Shown here: positions 38,243 through 46,266 of the stretch, in pieces
Layout of the letters: the number at the start of each line of letters is the position of its first letter
Position numbering within the stretch: position 1 is the stretch's first letter
Program-made: the position numbers and the translations under genes
Source: Saprospiraceae bacterium
GTDB taxonomy: Bacteria; Bacteroidota; Bacteroidia; Chitinophagales; Saprospiraceae
Length of the DNA stretch: 64,000 bases
NCBI GenBank assembly: GCA_013214355.1
Contig: JABSSL010000021.1
Span: 51,130 to 115,129, forward strand
Direction of reading: 5' to 3'
The notes under the pieces: generated by a model
What the model was told of the DNA's origin: nothing
Database searches by the model: none
What the model saw: only the letters and a program-made list of their open reading frames with translations

Positions 38243-38286
38243 ACATAAAATGCGGAGGCAATATTCCTTGCTTCCGCATTTTATGT
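38243..38286. terminator. bidirectional terminator between convergent genes
   Basis: A 19-bp stem, starting ACATAAAATGCGGAGGCAA and pairing with TTGCTTCCGCATTTTATGT (one G-T position), has a 6-nt loop. It lies between the stops of the LytTR gene and the penicillin acylase gene and should work in both directions. Confidence 0.75.
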
Positions 38287-38303
38287 ATAGGATTCTAGCT
38301 TTT

Positions 38304-40493
38304 TTATTTAGCTCTCTTACCAGGCGTGTAAGTTTCTTCTGCTCTCTTCTCGATATCCTCTCGGTAGTAAGGTACGTCTTTGAATTGCACATCTACATAG
38401 GGTTGGGCTTGATCAAAGAAGTGCGGGGAGGCGGGGTCGCCGCTTTGCCCGCCGGCCAACAAACTTTTGGCTTTTACCTTATCTCCAAATTCTACCACAG
38501 CCACGAAGCTATTTCCGCGGGTGCCGTAGAGTTTCTTGGTGGTCTGCACCCCACGCGCTCCGTAGGCAGCTAAGGCACCCCAGCGACCAGAAGCTAATCC
38601 AACTGGAATACTTGGCTGCTCATCATCAAATTTGGATTTGATATCACCATTGAGGCGTTGGAAGCGATTGATTTCACCCCATGCGGTATTCCAACTGCCA
38701 AAGTCCTCGGTTAACTTGTCCAAGGTTTGCTGGAAGAAGGATAATCGTTCTGCAGGCGGATTGTCCTTGGAGAAGTATTCGTAGGCTGCCATGCCTCGGG
38801 TGCCTTCCGGAGCCTCTCCTTCGGATAGGATAGCGGTGCCATAGAAATGCGCTAGCGACATAGCTACGGATTCTGCCCCCGTCTTAAAGTCCCATCCTCG
38901 CAGTATTTCAATCGCTTTCCCCATTTCTTCATCCTTTTCACCGGCCTCATCATAAGCTGCAATCAAACCCGGGATCAATACCTCGAAGGCGGGTAGGGTA
39001 GGCTCGTAGGCCAATTCGATGAGTTTGTCCAGGGTGAAGTCTTTGGCGCCGGTGAGGAGGCGAATGGCGTGGACACCGCGGTAATTCTCTCGGTTGAGCG
39101 ACATATAATAGGGGTAGTCTTCTGCCTTAGGACTGTTTTCTGCAGCTGAGGTAAAGGGTGTAGAATTGCAATTCTGAATCCAACCATTGGGCGGGTTAAG
39201 CACCACGATGGCTTCATCCACTGGGTGTAGTCCTTGCCAATCGGTAGCTGGATTACTGCCATCTACTGGCCTAGCGTAATTGAATTGCACATCCCGAATG
39301 GGAATGTAATTGCCGTGATAATAGGCAATGTTTCCGCCCGCATCCGCATAGACCGTATTGTTGCTGGAATTGGTCCGCATATTCATCATGGCACGAAACT
39401 CATCATGCCCACCTAGTTTGGTTCTTACGTAGGATTGAGTCAAGGCCTTCACTGGCTCCCACATTAAGGCCGTAGCCACCCATTTATCATCAATTTTATG
39501 GGTGATCGGGCCGTGATGCGTGTGGTACATGGGGAAGGTTTTTTCTTTCATTCCATTTTCACCATCCTTGTACTTCAAAGTCACTTCAGACTGCTCTACT
39601 TCTCGCATTTCATCCCCGTACTTATAGAGCATCTTACCATCTTTTTCCTCAATCACTTCTAGGAATTCGTCAATCACATCCGTGTAGGTAGAAGTATGCA
39701 TCCAACCCGTTTTTTCATTGAAACCCTGATAGATAAAGAATTGCCCCCAGGTAACGGCTCCGTAGGCATTTAGTCCTTCTTCACTTACGGCATGTACCTC
39801 TCCCCGGAAATAAAATGAGGTATGCGGATTAATCAGTAGCATAGCATTACCTGATTCCGTCAATTCGCCGGCTAAAGCGATGCCATTGGAGCCTCTTGGC
39901 TCATCATTAGGATCAAAATGTATCAAACCATCCCCATGTTCATTCAGCGATAAGGATTTGTCCTCTTCATAAAAGGCTTTTATCCGTCGGGTAGACACCC
40001 GTTCAATATCTCCACCAATGGAACCTTCACTGAAGTACATGGGCATCCAGGGCTCAAAGCGCGTCAATAGACGAGGCTTGACCTCCGGATGAGTATGTAA
40101 GTAATAATTGATACCATCCGCAAAGGCATTGCACAATTGCTTCAACCATTCTGGGCTGCTCTCGTAATTGGCGATGGCCTCTTCTTTGGTCATGAACAGG
40201 CGAGCACGCAGGTCACTATACAGCGCCTCTTCTCCTTCGACTTCAGCCAAACGTCCGGTAGCCCAGATGTAATTTTGCTCCACCCGACTGAAGTCATCCT
40301 CACACTGTGCATACAATAGGCCGAACACTGCATCTGCGTCCGTTTCTCCAAAGATGTGTGGGACACCAAAATCATCCCGTATGATTTCAATATTGGCCGC
40401 TTGCGCCTCCCACTTCGCTACCTCAGGATCAACTTGCTGCTTGACGCAGGAAACGAGACCAATCAATAATAGAAAGAAGTAAAACCGTTTCAT
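38304..40493 (-). CDS. penicillin acylase family Ntn hydrolase, lipoprotein
   Basis: 729 aa. An N-terminal signal ends in LVSC (C16), indicating a lipoprotein. The self-cleavage site is PRGSNGIAL: G201/S202, with S202 the expected N-terminal nucleophile after an alpha-chain of about 180 residues. FYFRGEVHAV, GWMHTSTYTDV and the late RGNSFVAVVEFG fit the family. Members cleave acyl side chains from beta-lactams or acyl-homoserine lactones; the real substrate cannot be read here. It diverges from the P-loop kinase gene. Confidence 0.88.
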   Translation of the reverse strand: MKRFYFFLLLIGLVSCVKQQVDPEVAKWEAQAANIEIIRDDFGVPHIFGETDADAVFGLLYAQCEDDFSRVEQNYIWATGRLAEVEGEEALYSDLRARLFMTKEEAIANYESSPEWLKQLCNAFADGINYYLHTHPEVKPRLLTRFEPWMPMYFSEGSIGGDIERVSTRRIKAFYEEDKSLSLNEHGDGLIHFDPNDEPRGSNGIALAGELTESGNAMLLINPHTSFYFRGEVHAVSEEGLNAYGAVTWGQFFIYQGFNEKTGWMHTSTYTDVIDEFLEVIEEKDGKMLYKYGDEMREVEQSEVTLKYKDGENGMKEKTFPMYHTHHGPITHKIDDKWVATALMWEPVKALTQSYVRTKLGGHDEFRAMMNMRTNSSNNTVYADAGGNIAYYHGNYIPIRDVQFNYARPVDGSNPATDWQGLHPVDEAIVVLNPPNGWIQNCNSTPFTSAAENSPKAEDYPYYMSLNRENYRGVHAIRLLTGAKDFTLDKLIELAYEPTLPAFEVLIPGLIAAYDEAGEKDEEMGKAIEILRGWDFKTGAESVAMSLAHFYGTAILSEGEAPEGTRGMAAYEYFSKDNPPAERLSFFQQTLDKLTEDFGSWNTAWGEINRFQRLNGDIKSKFDDEQPSIPVGLASGRWGALAAYGARGVQTTKKLYGTRGNSFVAVVEFGDKVKAKSLLAGGQSGDPASPHFFDQAQPYVDVQFKDVPYYREDIEKRAEETYTPGKRAK

Positions 40494-40511
40494 TTAATAT
40501 ATTTAAGTGGC

Positions 40512-40528
40512 CGGGTGAGACTCACCCG
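40512..40528. promoter_or_regulatory. perfect operator-like dyad between divergent genes
   Basis: CGGGTGAG-A-CTCACCCG is a perfect 8+1+8 palindrome in the 55-bp gap between the penicillin acylase and kinase starts, well placed for a dimeric repressor. It could also be an RNA hairpin. Confidence 0.35.
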
Positions 40529-40548
40529 ATGAGTGTAAAAAGTCAAGT

Positions 40549-41109
40549 ATGAAATTAGTCATAATTATCGGACCGCCCGCCGTGGGCAAGATGACCGTCG
40601 GACGAGCCCTGGAAAAGATAACAGATTTGAAGTTGTTTCACAATCATATGTCCATAGAATTGGTGCTCAACTTCTTCCCTTACGATTCACCGGGTTTTAC
40701 CCAATTGGTCGATGATATCCGCTTCAGCGTCTTTCGAGAAGTAGCTAAAAGTGATTTGGAGGGTTTGATCTTTACCTTGGTCTGGGATTTCGACTGTAAG
40801 GAAGATGAGGAATTTGTAGATGAAATAATTGCGGTTTTTCAGGAGCAGCAGGCACAGATTTGTTTGGTGGAATTGCGAGCGGATTTGGAAGAACGATTGG
40901 TGCGCAATCGGCATCAAGATCGCCTGGCAGCCAAGCCCTCCAAAAGAGATGTAGGAAGATCGGAGCAGGTGATGTTGTATTATGAACGGGAGTACCGGAT
41001 GAATTCTGAGGAAGAGGAGTTTGAGGATAAGAATATTTTTCGGATTGATAATACGGAATTGAGTCCCCAAGAGGTGGCGCTGCAGATAATAGCGCATTTT
41101 AATTTGTAA
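40549..41109 (+). CDS. P-loop kinase-like protein
   Basis: 186 aa cytoplasmic protein with Walker A GPPAVGKMT (8-16), then a helical lid-like middle and an ERLVRNRHQDRLAAKPSK arginine-rich segment typical of small-molecule kinases (shikimate, gluconate or nucleoside kinase-like). The NHMSIELVLNFFPYDSPGF segment occurs in AAA_18-type kinases of unknown substrate. It stands alone; palindromic elements follow directly. Confidence 0.75.
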   Translation: MKLVIIIGPPAVGKMTVGRALEKITDLKLFHNHMSIELVLNFFPYDSPGFTQLVDDIRFSVFREVAKSDLEGLIFTLVWDFDCKEDEEFVDEIIAVFQEQQAQICLVELRADLEERLVRNRHQDRLAAKPSKRDVGRSEQVMLYYEREYRMNSEEEEFEDKNIFRIDNTELSPQEVALQIIAHFNL

Positions 41110-41115
41110 TTAGAG

Positions 41116-41291
41116 TATGTTTAAAATTCCATCAATTGGCTACGTGCGGCAATTTTTCTCCTGTACTTCGTTAAAAAGCCTCGCCGTACCTTACAGGTAT
41201 GTCTGCGCCTGCCTGCCGGCAAAGGCAGGTTTTTTGCCTGGTTCAGAACAAAATTTGCTCGCCCTCGGACAATCATGAAACTTTAAACATA
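41116..41291. repeat. 176-bp palindromic intergenic element 2
   Basis: Imperfect terminal inverted repeats (TATGTTTAAAATTCCAT against ATGAAACTTTAAACATA) enclose a core with GC-rich dyads (CCTGCC/GGCAGG) and, on the minus strand, AGGAGAAAAATTGCCGC. No ORF. Directly abuts element 3. Confidence 0.5.
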
Positions 41292-41456
41292 GAACTGATT
41301 TAAACTAATTCATCTGGACTGCGACCTAAAGCCTTGAACCTTCTGGACTTCAGCTTTTTCTCGTCCCAGACCTTCCACGTATGAAACTCAAAAAGAGCTT
41401 CGCCAGCAAATTCAATGCCTTGGCCTCGTCAACAGCCAATTAGTTTAAATCAGTTC
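41292..41456. repeat. 165-bp element 3 with perfect 19-bp terminal inverted repeats
   Basis: GAACTGATTTAAACTAATT (41292-41310) and its exact reverse complement (41438-41456) bound a 127-bp core. No ORF. A perfect TIR of this length suggests a recently moved MITE-like element or a very stable RNA hairpin. Confidence 0.6.
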
Positions 41457-41612
41457 ATACTCTTAAATGAATTTGCGCTTGCATAACTCTACCTAGCATT
41501 TAGCTTCATGGCTATCACACTAGATAGGCTAGTCTCAGCCTAGCTGCCTTCCTCAAACCTTTTAATGGACAGCTCACCCATTTGTTACACACTCAAATCA
41601 GTTAAAAGTCTT

Positions 41613-41648
41613 AGAGAATCATCTTCCGTTGGAGGTGGCTCTTTTTTT
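41613..41648 (+). terminator. terminator upstream of HTCS A
   Basis: AGAGAATCATCTTCC and GGAGGTGGCTCT pair, followed by a T-run. The sequence closely matches the terminator after surface protein A (53033-53067), but it follows no surface-protein gene here. It probably belongs to the left edge of the duplicated module. Confidence 0.6.
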
Positions 41649-41888
41649 ATGGCTGTAAGGCTTTGGAGGGGAGGATAAATCATCTGAATGTCCCAGGATA
41701 GCTATTTGCTAAACGTAAGCGCTAAATAAGTTTGGAGCAGTTCTTATCTTACGCGCTGATTTATGATCACATAGAGTACCTCCACAAGACGTAGGAATTT
41801 TTCCTAAACCTAGACCCCGGATAGAATTCTCTCTCCCCAAAACAAAATAACAAAAAGGCCGTTTCTAATCGTTGTGAAATTGGAGCTG

Positions 41889-44800
41889 ATGAAGCAGATT
41901 AAGGCTAAGTGTATATTGTTCTTTTTGATCCTGGGAGTAGCTTGCCACCTTCAGGCACAGTTCCCTACATCCCTTCCCGAACTTCAGCCTTCCTATAGCC
42001 ATGATTTATTACAAGATAAAGAGGGGGTTCGAGTAGATTGTATTTCGAATGTCTACAAGGATCGGAAAGGACGGATATGGTACAAGACCTGTGGTCAAGC
42101 AGTGACTAAAGGTCTTTTGATGCTCCAATACGATGGTTACCGACATGAGCCACTTACCTACAAGCAAGGACACGCGGAGTCTCCCAATCAGGCAGAGGTG
42201 GAGGAGTTGATAGCTTATGATTTTAAATTCTTTGACTTGGTTTCAGATAATCAGGTTTTTGGTAGCTACAACCATAAGGAAGATGGCACGGGAGGTGTTT
42301 TTTTAATGGATTTGACGACTAGGAAGATGCACTTCCCGCCGACGAAAGGGTTGAACGAGGGGTTGTATGATTTGCGCTATCGGTCCGACTCCTCTCTGCT
42401 GATAACAACTGTGCGGAAAGGGGAGGTGGCTATTCATGCTCTAGCTAACCAGCAGTTAGATACTTTATTGGTGTTCCAACATCCTAATTTGAGCGAGCCA
42501 GACTTATCTCCAGAGTACGGAGCGCTATATACGGAACAAACGCTATGGTTCTATTTTAGAGGCCTTCCCTTGGTGGCAGTAGATCTAGCCACAAAATCGA
42601 AGCGAAGCTTTACGATAGCCGATTTTCCGCAGCAAGACCAATTGCGCTTGTCCGAGGAGTTGCAACAAAGGCCGTATGGTTTTGAGTTTGCGGTGATGGA
42701 CTCAGGAAAGTTATACATCAGAATCGGGCCTGATTTTTTTCAATTTGATGAGGGTACTGACCGTTTTTTACCCTTGCAACGTGACTTTATCCAAGGATAT
42801 AAGGCACTTGGACTATATCAGGATCAAAGTCAAAATATCTGCTTTTTTTGGGAAGATGGTAGCGGTCAACGGCAAGCTGTCGTAGAGGATGCGCAAGGTA
42901 CGCCCTACAATTATTCGGCTTTCTTTGAGGGGGTGTCCCCGAACAATCTACAGGCGGTGCTCGCTAAAGATTTTTTTCGGGAGCTAATGATATCCGAAAC
43001 GGGAAGCCTTCGCTCTATATATGTGCAGGAACGGAGCGCAGTGCAAAATGCTTTAGATGGTTATTTCATCAGCTCTACGATGGAACAATTGGATGGCTCA
43101 TTCCTGGTCAATACGGTTTTTGACGGATGGTTTCAATTGAGTGCAGATGGTAGTCAATCGAAGGCCCTGAAGCAGCCAGTAGAATGTAGCACCGAGCTCC
43201 TTTCAAGTGGAGCAAGCATGGTCCAACAGATTATTCCAGATACCGAGGACAATCTTTGGTGGATAAAAAGCGGCAGCTTGTATCAATATCACCTCCCGTC
43301 GAAAACGTGCCAAACCCATGACCTTTCCTTTGGTTCCGCTTTGGGGGCAAAAAGTTTAGCTCTATTCGCCAGGTTGGAGGAGCGGAAATTTGTGTTTACT
43401 AACTGGGGGAATGAACTGCTGTTTTTTGACTTAGACAAAGGGCAGTCTTTTGTCCCCGGAGGAACCATACCTCGACGCTTAGGTGGGAAAATATACGATT
43501 TCATGATGGGCCAGGAAGGGCTACTTTGGGTGCCGACGGCCGACGGACTGTATAAGCTCGACTGGAAAAATCAACAGGGCAGTAGAATAGGCAAGGAGGT
43601 TGGTTTTGCCGAGGAAATTTTCCAATGTATCTACCAAGAAGACGCTGGAAGGCTCTGGCTGGGAACCGCCACCAATGGTATTTACATCTACAATCCGAAG
43701 ACGAGTCTAATTGAAAAGGTGATCACACAAGATCAGGGACTGGCCTATAACTCCATCATGAGTATTTTCCCCGATCAGCAAGGAGATATTTGGGTCACTA
43801 CTGAAAACGGTATTAACTTGCTAAGCTCAGAAGGAGAGGTGATAGGCATCTTGGATACGAATGAGGGCTTAAATGATAACCTGTTTAACCGCTTTGATCC
43901 TTTTGTAGCTAAGGATGGACGCATACTGGTGGGAAATCAAAAAGGGCTTAATATCATTGATCCGGTCGCCGTGAAATCACTTTTACAGCGAGATCAGGGG
44001 CAGAAACGGATCTTCCTCACGGAAATGAGATACTATGATGAAGCAGCAGAGGAAGAAGTGAGTTATGCACCCCATGAATTGCCCTCGAAAGTAGTGCACC
44101 TTCCTGCGGATCATCGTAATCTCAACCTAAGTTTCGGTATTTCAACCTACGTAGAGCCCAACCGCCATAACTATGCTTACCGCCTGTTGGGCTTAGAGGA
44201 GGATTGGAATTATCTGGGGCCGCAACACACCCTTAATTTGGCCAGCCTGCCTGCTGGTCGGTATACGCTTCAGATTAAAGCTGGGGATTTTCGGAATAAT
44301 TGGAGTGTCAACCGGCTGGAAATTCCTATCCAAGCTGAAGAGTTTTTCTATAAGACCATTTGGTTCTACTTACTCTGTGTCGCCCTCTTATTAGGCTTGG
44401 GCCTTGCTTGGGTGTATCGGATCCGCAGGGATAAGATTGTATTGGAAGCTACGGTAGCCAGTAGGACCCAGCAAATTCAGGCCCAGGCGGAACAGTTGAA
44501 AAAATTAGATCAGTTCAAATCTCGCCTATTCTCCAATATTTCCCATGAGTTTCGTACCCCGCTGACGATCATGTCGGGGATGCTGGATCAGATAGAGAAG
44601 AATCCTAAGGATTGGCTCAAGAAAGGAGTGGGGATGATTAGGAAAAACAACGCCAATTTGCTGGATCTCGTCAATCAGATGCTAGAACTGCAAAAGGTAG
44701 AATCGGGTAACCTCAAGATTACCTGGCAACAAGACGATATTGTACCTTTTTTGCGGACCATCTTCGAGCAGTTTCGCGCCTATGCCCAAAGCAAGGAACA

Positions 44801-46055
44801 ACATTTAGAGTTTGTTGCTGCGGAGGAGTCCATTCAAATGGATTTTGATGCAGAAAAGATCCTACGCATTGTCTCCAATCTCTTGTCGAATGCGATCAAG
44901 TTTACACCAGAGCGAGGACAAGTCACCTTTGTAGTGTCCACCGGTACGAATAAGACACTCGCCTCCGCTCACTGCTTGGTTTTGGCAGTAAAGGACACTG
45001 GCCTTGGGATACCCAAAGATCAAGTTGCTCGTATCTTTGACCGCTTTTTCCAGGCTGATAGCAACGAATTGGGTACCGGAACCGGAACGGGGATCGGCCT
45101 GTCATTGATTCAAGAATTAGTCCAGTTATTCCAGGGTAAGATTGAAGTGAGTAGTGAGGAAGGAAATGGGACAACCTTTAAGGTGTTTTTGCCCATTACC
45201 CAAAAAGCTGCTCCCGGTCAAAGTGAGGATCAACTAAGTATACCCACTGCCGTTTTTGGGGTGAAAGGTCCAGTCGAAAAACGGCGCTTGAGTGCTGCTG
45301 ACTATCCCATTGCGCTAGTTGTTGAAGATAACCCTGACATTGCTAGTTATTTGCAGCTTTGTCTGGAAGAACGCTATCAGCTGCAATTTGCCACCAATGG
45401 ACAAGAAGGGATAGATCGAGCCTGTGAGGAGATTCCGGATATTATCATCAGTGATGTCATGATGCCCGAAAAGGACGGCTTTGAGCTTTGTGAGACCTTG
45501 AAAGAGGACGTCCGTACCAGTCATATTCCCATTATCCTGCTCACGGCTAAATCCGATGTAGAATCCCGCCTGAAGGGCTTGAAGCATGGAGCAGATGATT
45601 ATTTGGCTAAGCCTTTTAATGAAGAGGAACTACTCGTTCGGATGCAAAACTTATTGCAGCTTCGCCGTAAACTACAGGAAAGATACCAGGATGTCTATGC
45701 GCAACCGCTACCCTTGGCAAAAATGGCCGAGCCTACTATTGAAGATGCTTTCATTCAAAAAGTAAGAGAAATCTTAGAGGATCGCATGATAGATCCTGAT
45801 TTTGATCTGGATGGCCTCAGCAGCGCTCTGAACTTGAGTCGTTCAAATCTTTACCGAAAAATCAAGGCCTTAACGGGTCGCTCTCCGGCAGTTTATCTTC
45901 GTTCCTTACGCCTGCAAAAAGCTAGGCAAATATTACAATCTTCCGATGTTTCTGTTAAGCAGGTGGCCTACGATGTAGGTTTTTCAGACCCTTCTTATTT
46001 CTCCAGGAGTTATACCGAGGAATTCGGTGAAAGCCCCAGCCATACCGGCCTTTAA
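41889..46055 (+). CDS. hybrid two-component system sensor/regulator A (HTCS)
   Basis: 1388 aa from the ATG at 41889 (a GTG lies 5 codons earlier). A signal peptide (KCILFFLILGVACHLQA) leads into about 750 residues of periplasmic Reg_prop propeller sequence, then a Y_Y_Y domain near 750-815 and one TM helix (IWFYLLCVALLLGLGLAWV). Then come HisKA (SNISHEFRTPLTI, His about 886), HATPase (VSNLLSNAIKFTPE; GTGTGIGLSL), receiver (IIISDVMMPEKDG, Asp about 1189) and AraC-type HTH. All catalytic residues are present. Likely target: the giant surface gene 212 bp downstream. Confidence 0.93.
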   Translation: MKQIKAKCILFFLILGVACHLQAQFPTSLPELQPSYSHDLLQDKEGVRVDCISNVYKDRKGRIWYKTCGQAVTKGLLMLQYDGYRHEPLTYKQGHAESPNQAEVEELIAYDFKFFDLVSDNQVFGSYNHKEDGTGGVFLMDLTTRKMHFPPTKGLNEGLYDLRYRSDSSLLITTVRKGEVAIHALANQQLDTLLVFQHPNLSEPDLSPEYGALYTEQTLWFYFRGLPLVAVDLATKSKRSFTIADFPQQDQLRLSEELQQRPYGFEFAVMDSGKLYIRIGPDFFQFDEGTDRFLPLQRDFIQGYKALGLYQDQSQNICFFWEDGSGQRQAVVEDAQGTPYNYSAFFEGVSPNNLQAVLAKDFFRELMISETGSLRSIYVQERSAVQNALDGYFISSTMEQLDGSFLVNTVFDGWFQLSADGSQSKALKQPVECSTELLSSGASMVQQIIPDTEDNLWWIKSGSLYQYHLPSKTCQTHDLSFGSALGAKSLALFARLEERKFVFTNWGNELLFFDLDKGQSFVPGGTIPRRLGGKIYDFMMGQEGLLWVPTADGLYKLDWKNQQGSRIGKEVGFAEEIFQCIYQEDAGRLWLGTATNGIYIYNPKTSLIEKVITQDQGLAYNSIMSIFPDQQGDIWVTTENGINLLSSEGEVIGILDTNEGLNDNLFNRFDPFVAKDGRILVGNQKGLNIIDPVAVKSLLQRDQGQKRIFLTEMRYYDEAAEEEVSYAPHELPSKVVHLPADHRNLNLSFGISTYVEPNRHNYAYRLLGLEEDWNYLGPQHTLNLASLPAGRYTLQIKAGDFRNNWSVNRLEIPIQAEEFFYKTIWFYLLCVALLLGLGLAWVYRIRRDKIVLEATVASRTQQIQAQAEQLKKLDQFKSRLFSNISHEFRTPLTIMSGMLDQIEKNPKDWLKKGVGMIRKNNANLLDLVNQMLELQKVESGNLKITWQQDDIVPFLRTIFEQFRAYAQSKEQHLEFVAAEESIQMDFDAEKILRIVSNLLSNAIKFTPERGQVTFVVSTGTNKTLASAHCLVLAVKDTGLGIPKDQVARIFDRFFQADSNELGTGTGTGIGLSLIQELVQLFQGKIEVSSEEGNGTTFKVFLPITQKAAPGQSEDQLSIPTAVFGVKGPVEKRRLSAADYPIALVVEDNPDIASYLQLCLEERYQLQFATNGQEGIDRACEEIPDIIISDVMMPEKDGFELCETLKEDVRTSHIPIILLTAKSDVESRLKGLKHGADDYLAKPFNEEELLVRMQNLLQLRRKLQERYQDVYAQPLPLAKMAEPTIEDAFIQKVREILEDRMIDPDFDLDGLSSALNLSRSNLYRKIKALTGRSPAVYLRSLRLQKARQILQSSDVSVKQVAYDVGFSDPSYFSRSYTEEFGESPSHTGL

Positions 46056-46063
46056 ACCCGTCC

Positions 46064-46147
46064 TGACCATATAATACATGTTGCTGAACGTATAGTACAT
46101 GCGTTTGAACAGATACTTCATGCCCTTGACGGAATAGTCCAATGCCT
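46064..46147 (+). promoter_or_regulatory. four 21-bp direct repeats, candidate HTCS operator A
   Basis: Four head-to-tail 21-bp units start at 46064, 46085, 46106 and 46127, with consensus TGAMnnnATAnTnCATG. A 21-bp period is two helical turns and places the sites on one DNA face, as AraC-type activators need. The array ends 16 bp before a CACCTTTG box. The same layout precedes surface gene B. Confidence 0.55.
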
Positions 46148-46163
46148 TTTTCTTCCCATCCCG

Positions 46164-46171
46164 CACCTTTG
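46164..46171 (+). promoter_or_regulatory. promoter box of surface gene A
   Basis: CACCTTTG (one mismatch to TAnnTTTG) follows a pyrimidine-rich spacer. The stretch from the repeat end through CACCTTTGT and nearby GAAC aligns with 57600-57635. It lies 96 bp before the ATG. Confidence 0.45.
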
Positions 46172-46266
46172 TCGTGAACAAAATAATTCCAATTGTGGCA
46201 ATACGAAGTGAGCTCTTTATTAGCGACTTCTTCATCCCTCTTGCCATAGTCTAAAGTACACAAAAC

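Larger units (their letters stand above)
41110..41888. other. 780-bp gene-free region with two palindromic elements and a terminator
   Basis: Non-coding interval before the first HTCS gene. It holds palindromic elements 2 and 3 (41116-41456), then a terminator at 41613-41648 that closely resembles the one after surface protein A. The last 240 bp before the HTCS gene show no repeat or clear promoter. Confidence 0.5.

Noticed and set aside
45984..46247. Minus-strand 87-codon frame with 7-residue repeats
   Set aside because: Its repeats are produced by the 21-bp DNA repeats, it overlaps the AraC domain end, and it covers the candidate promoter of surface gene A.
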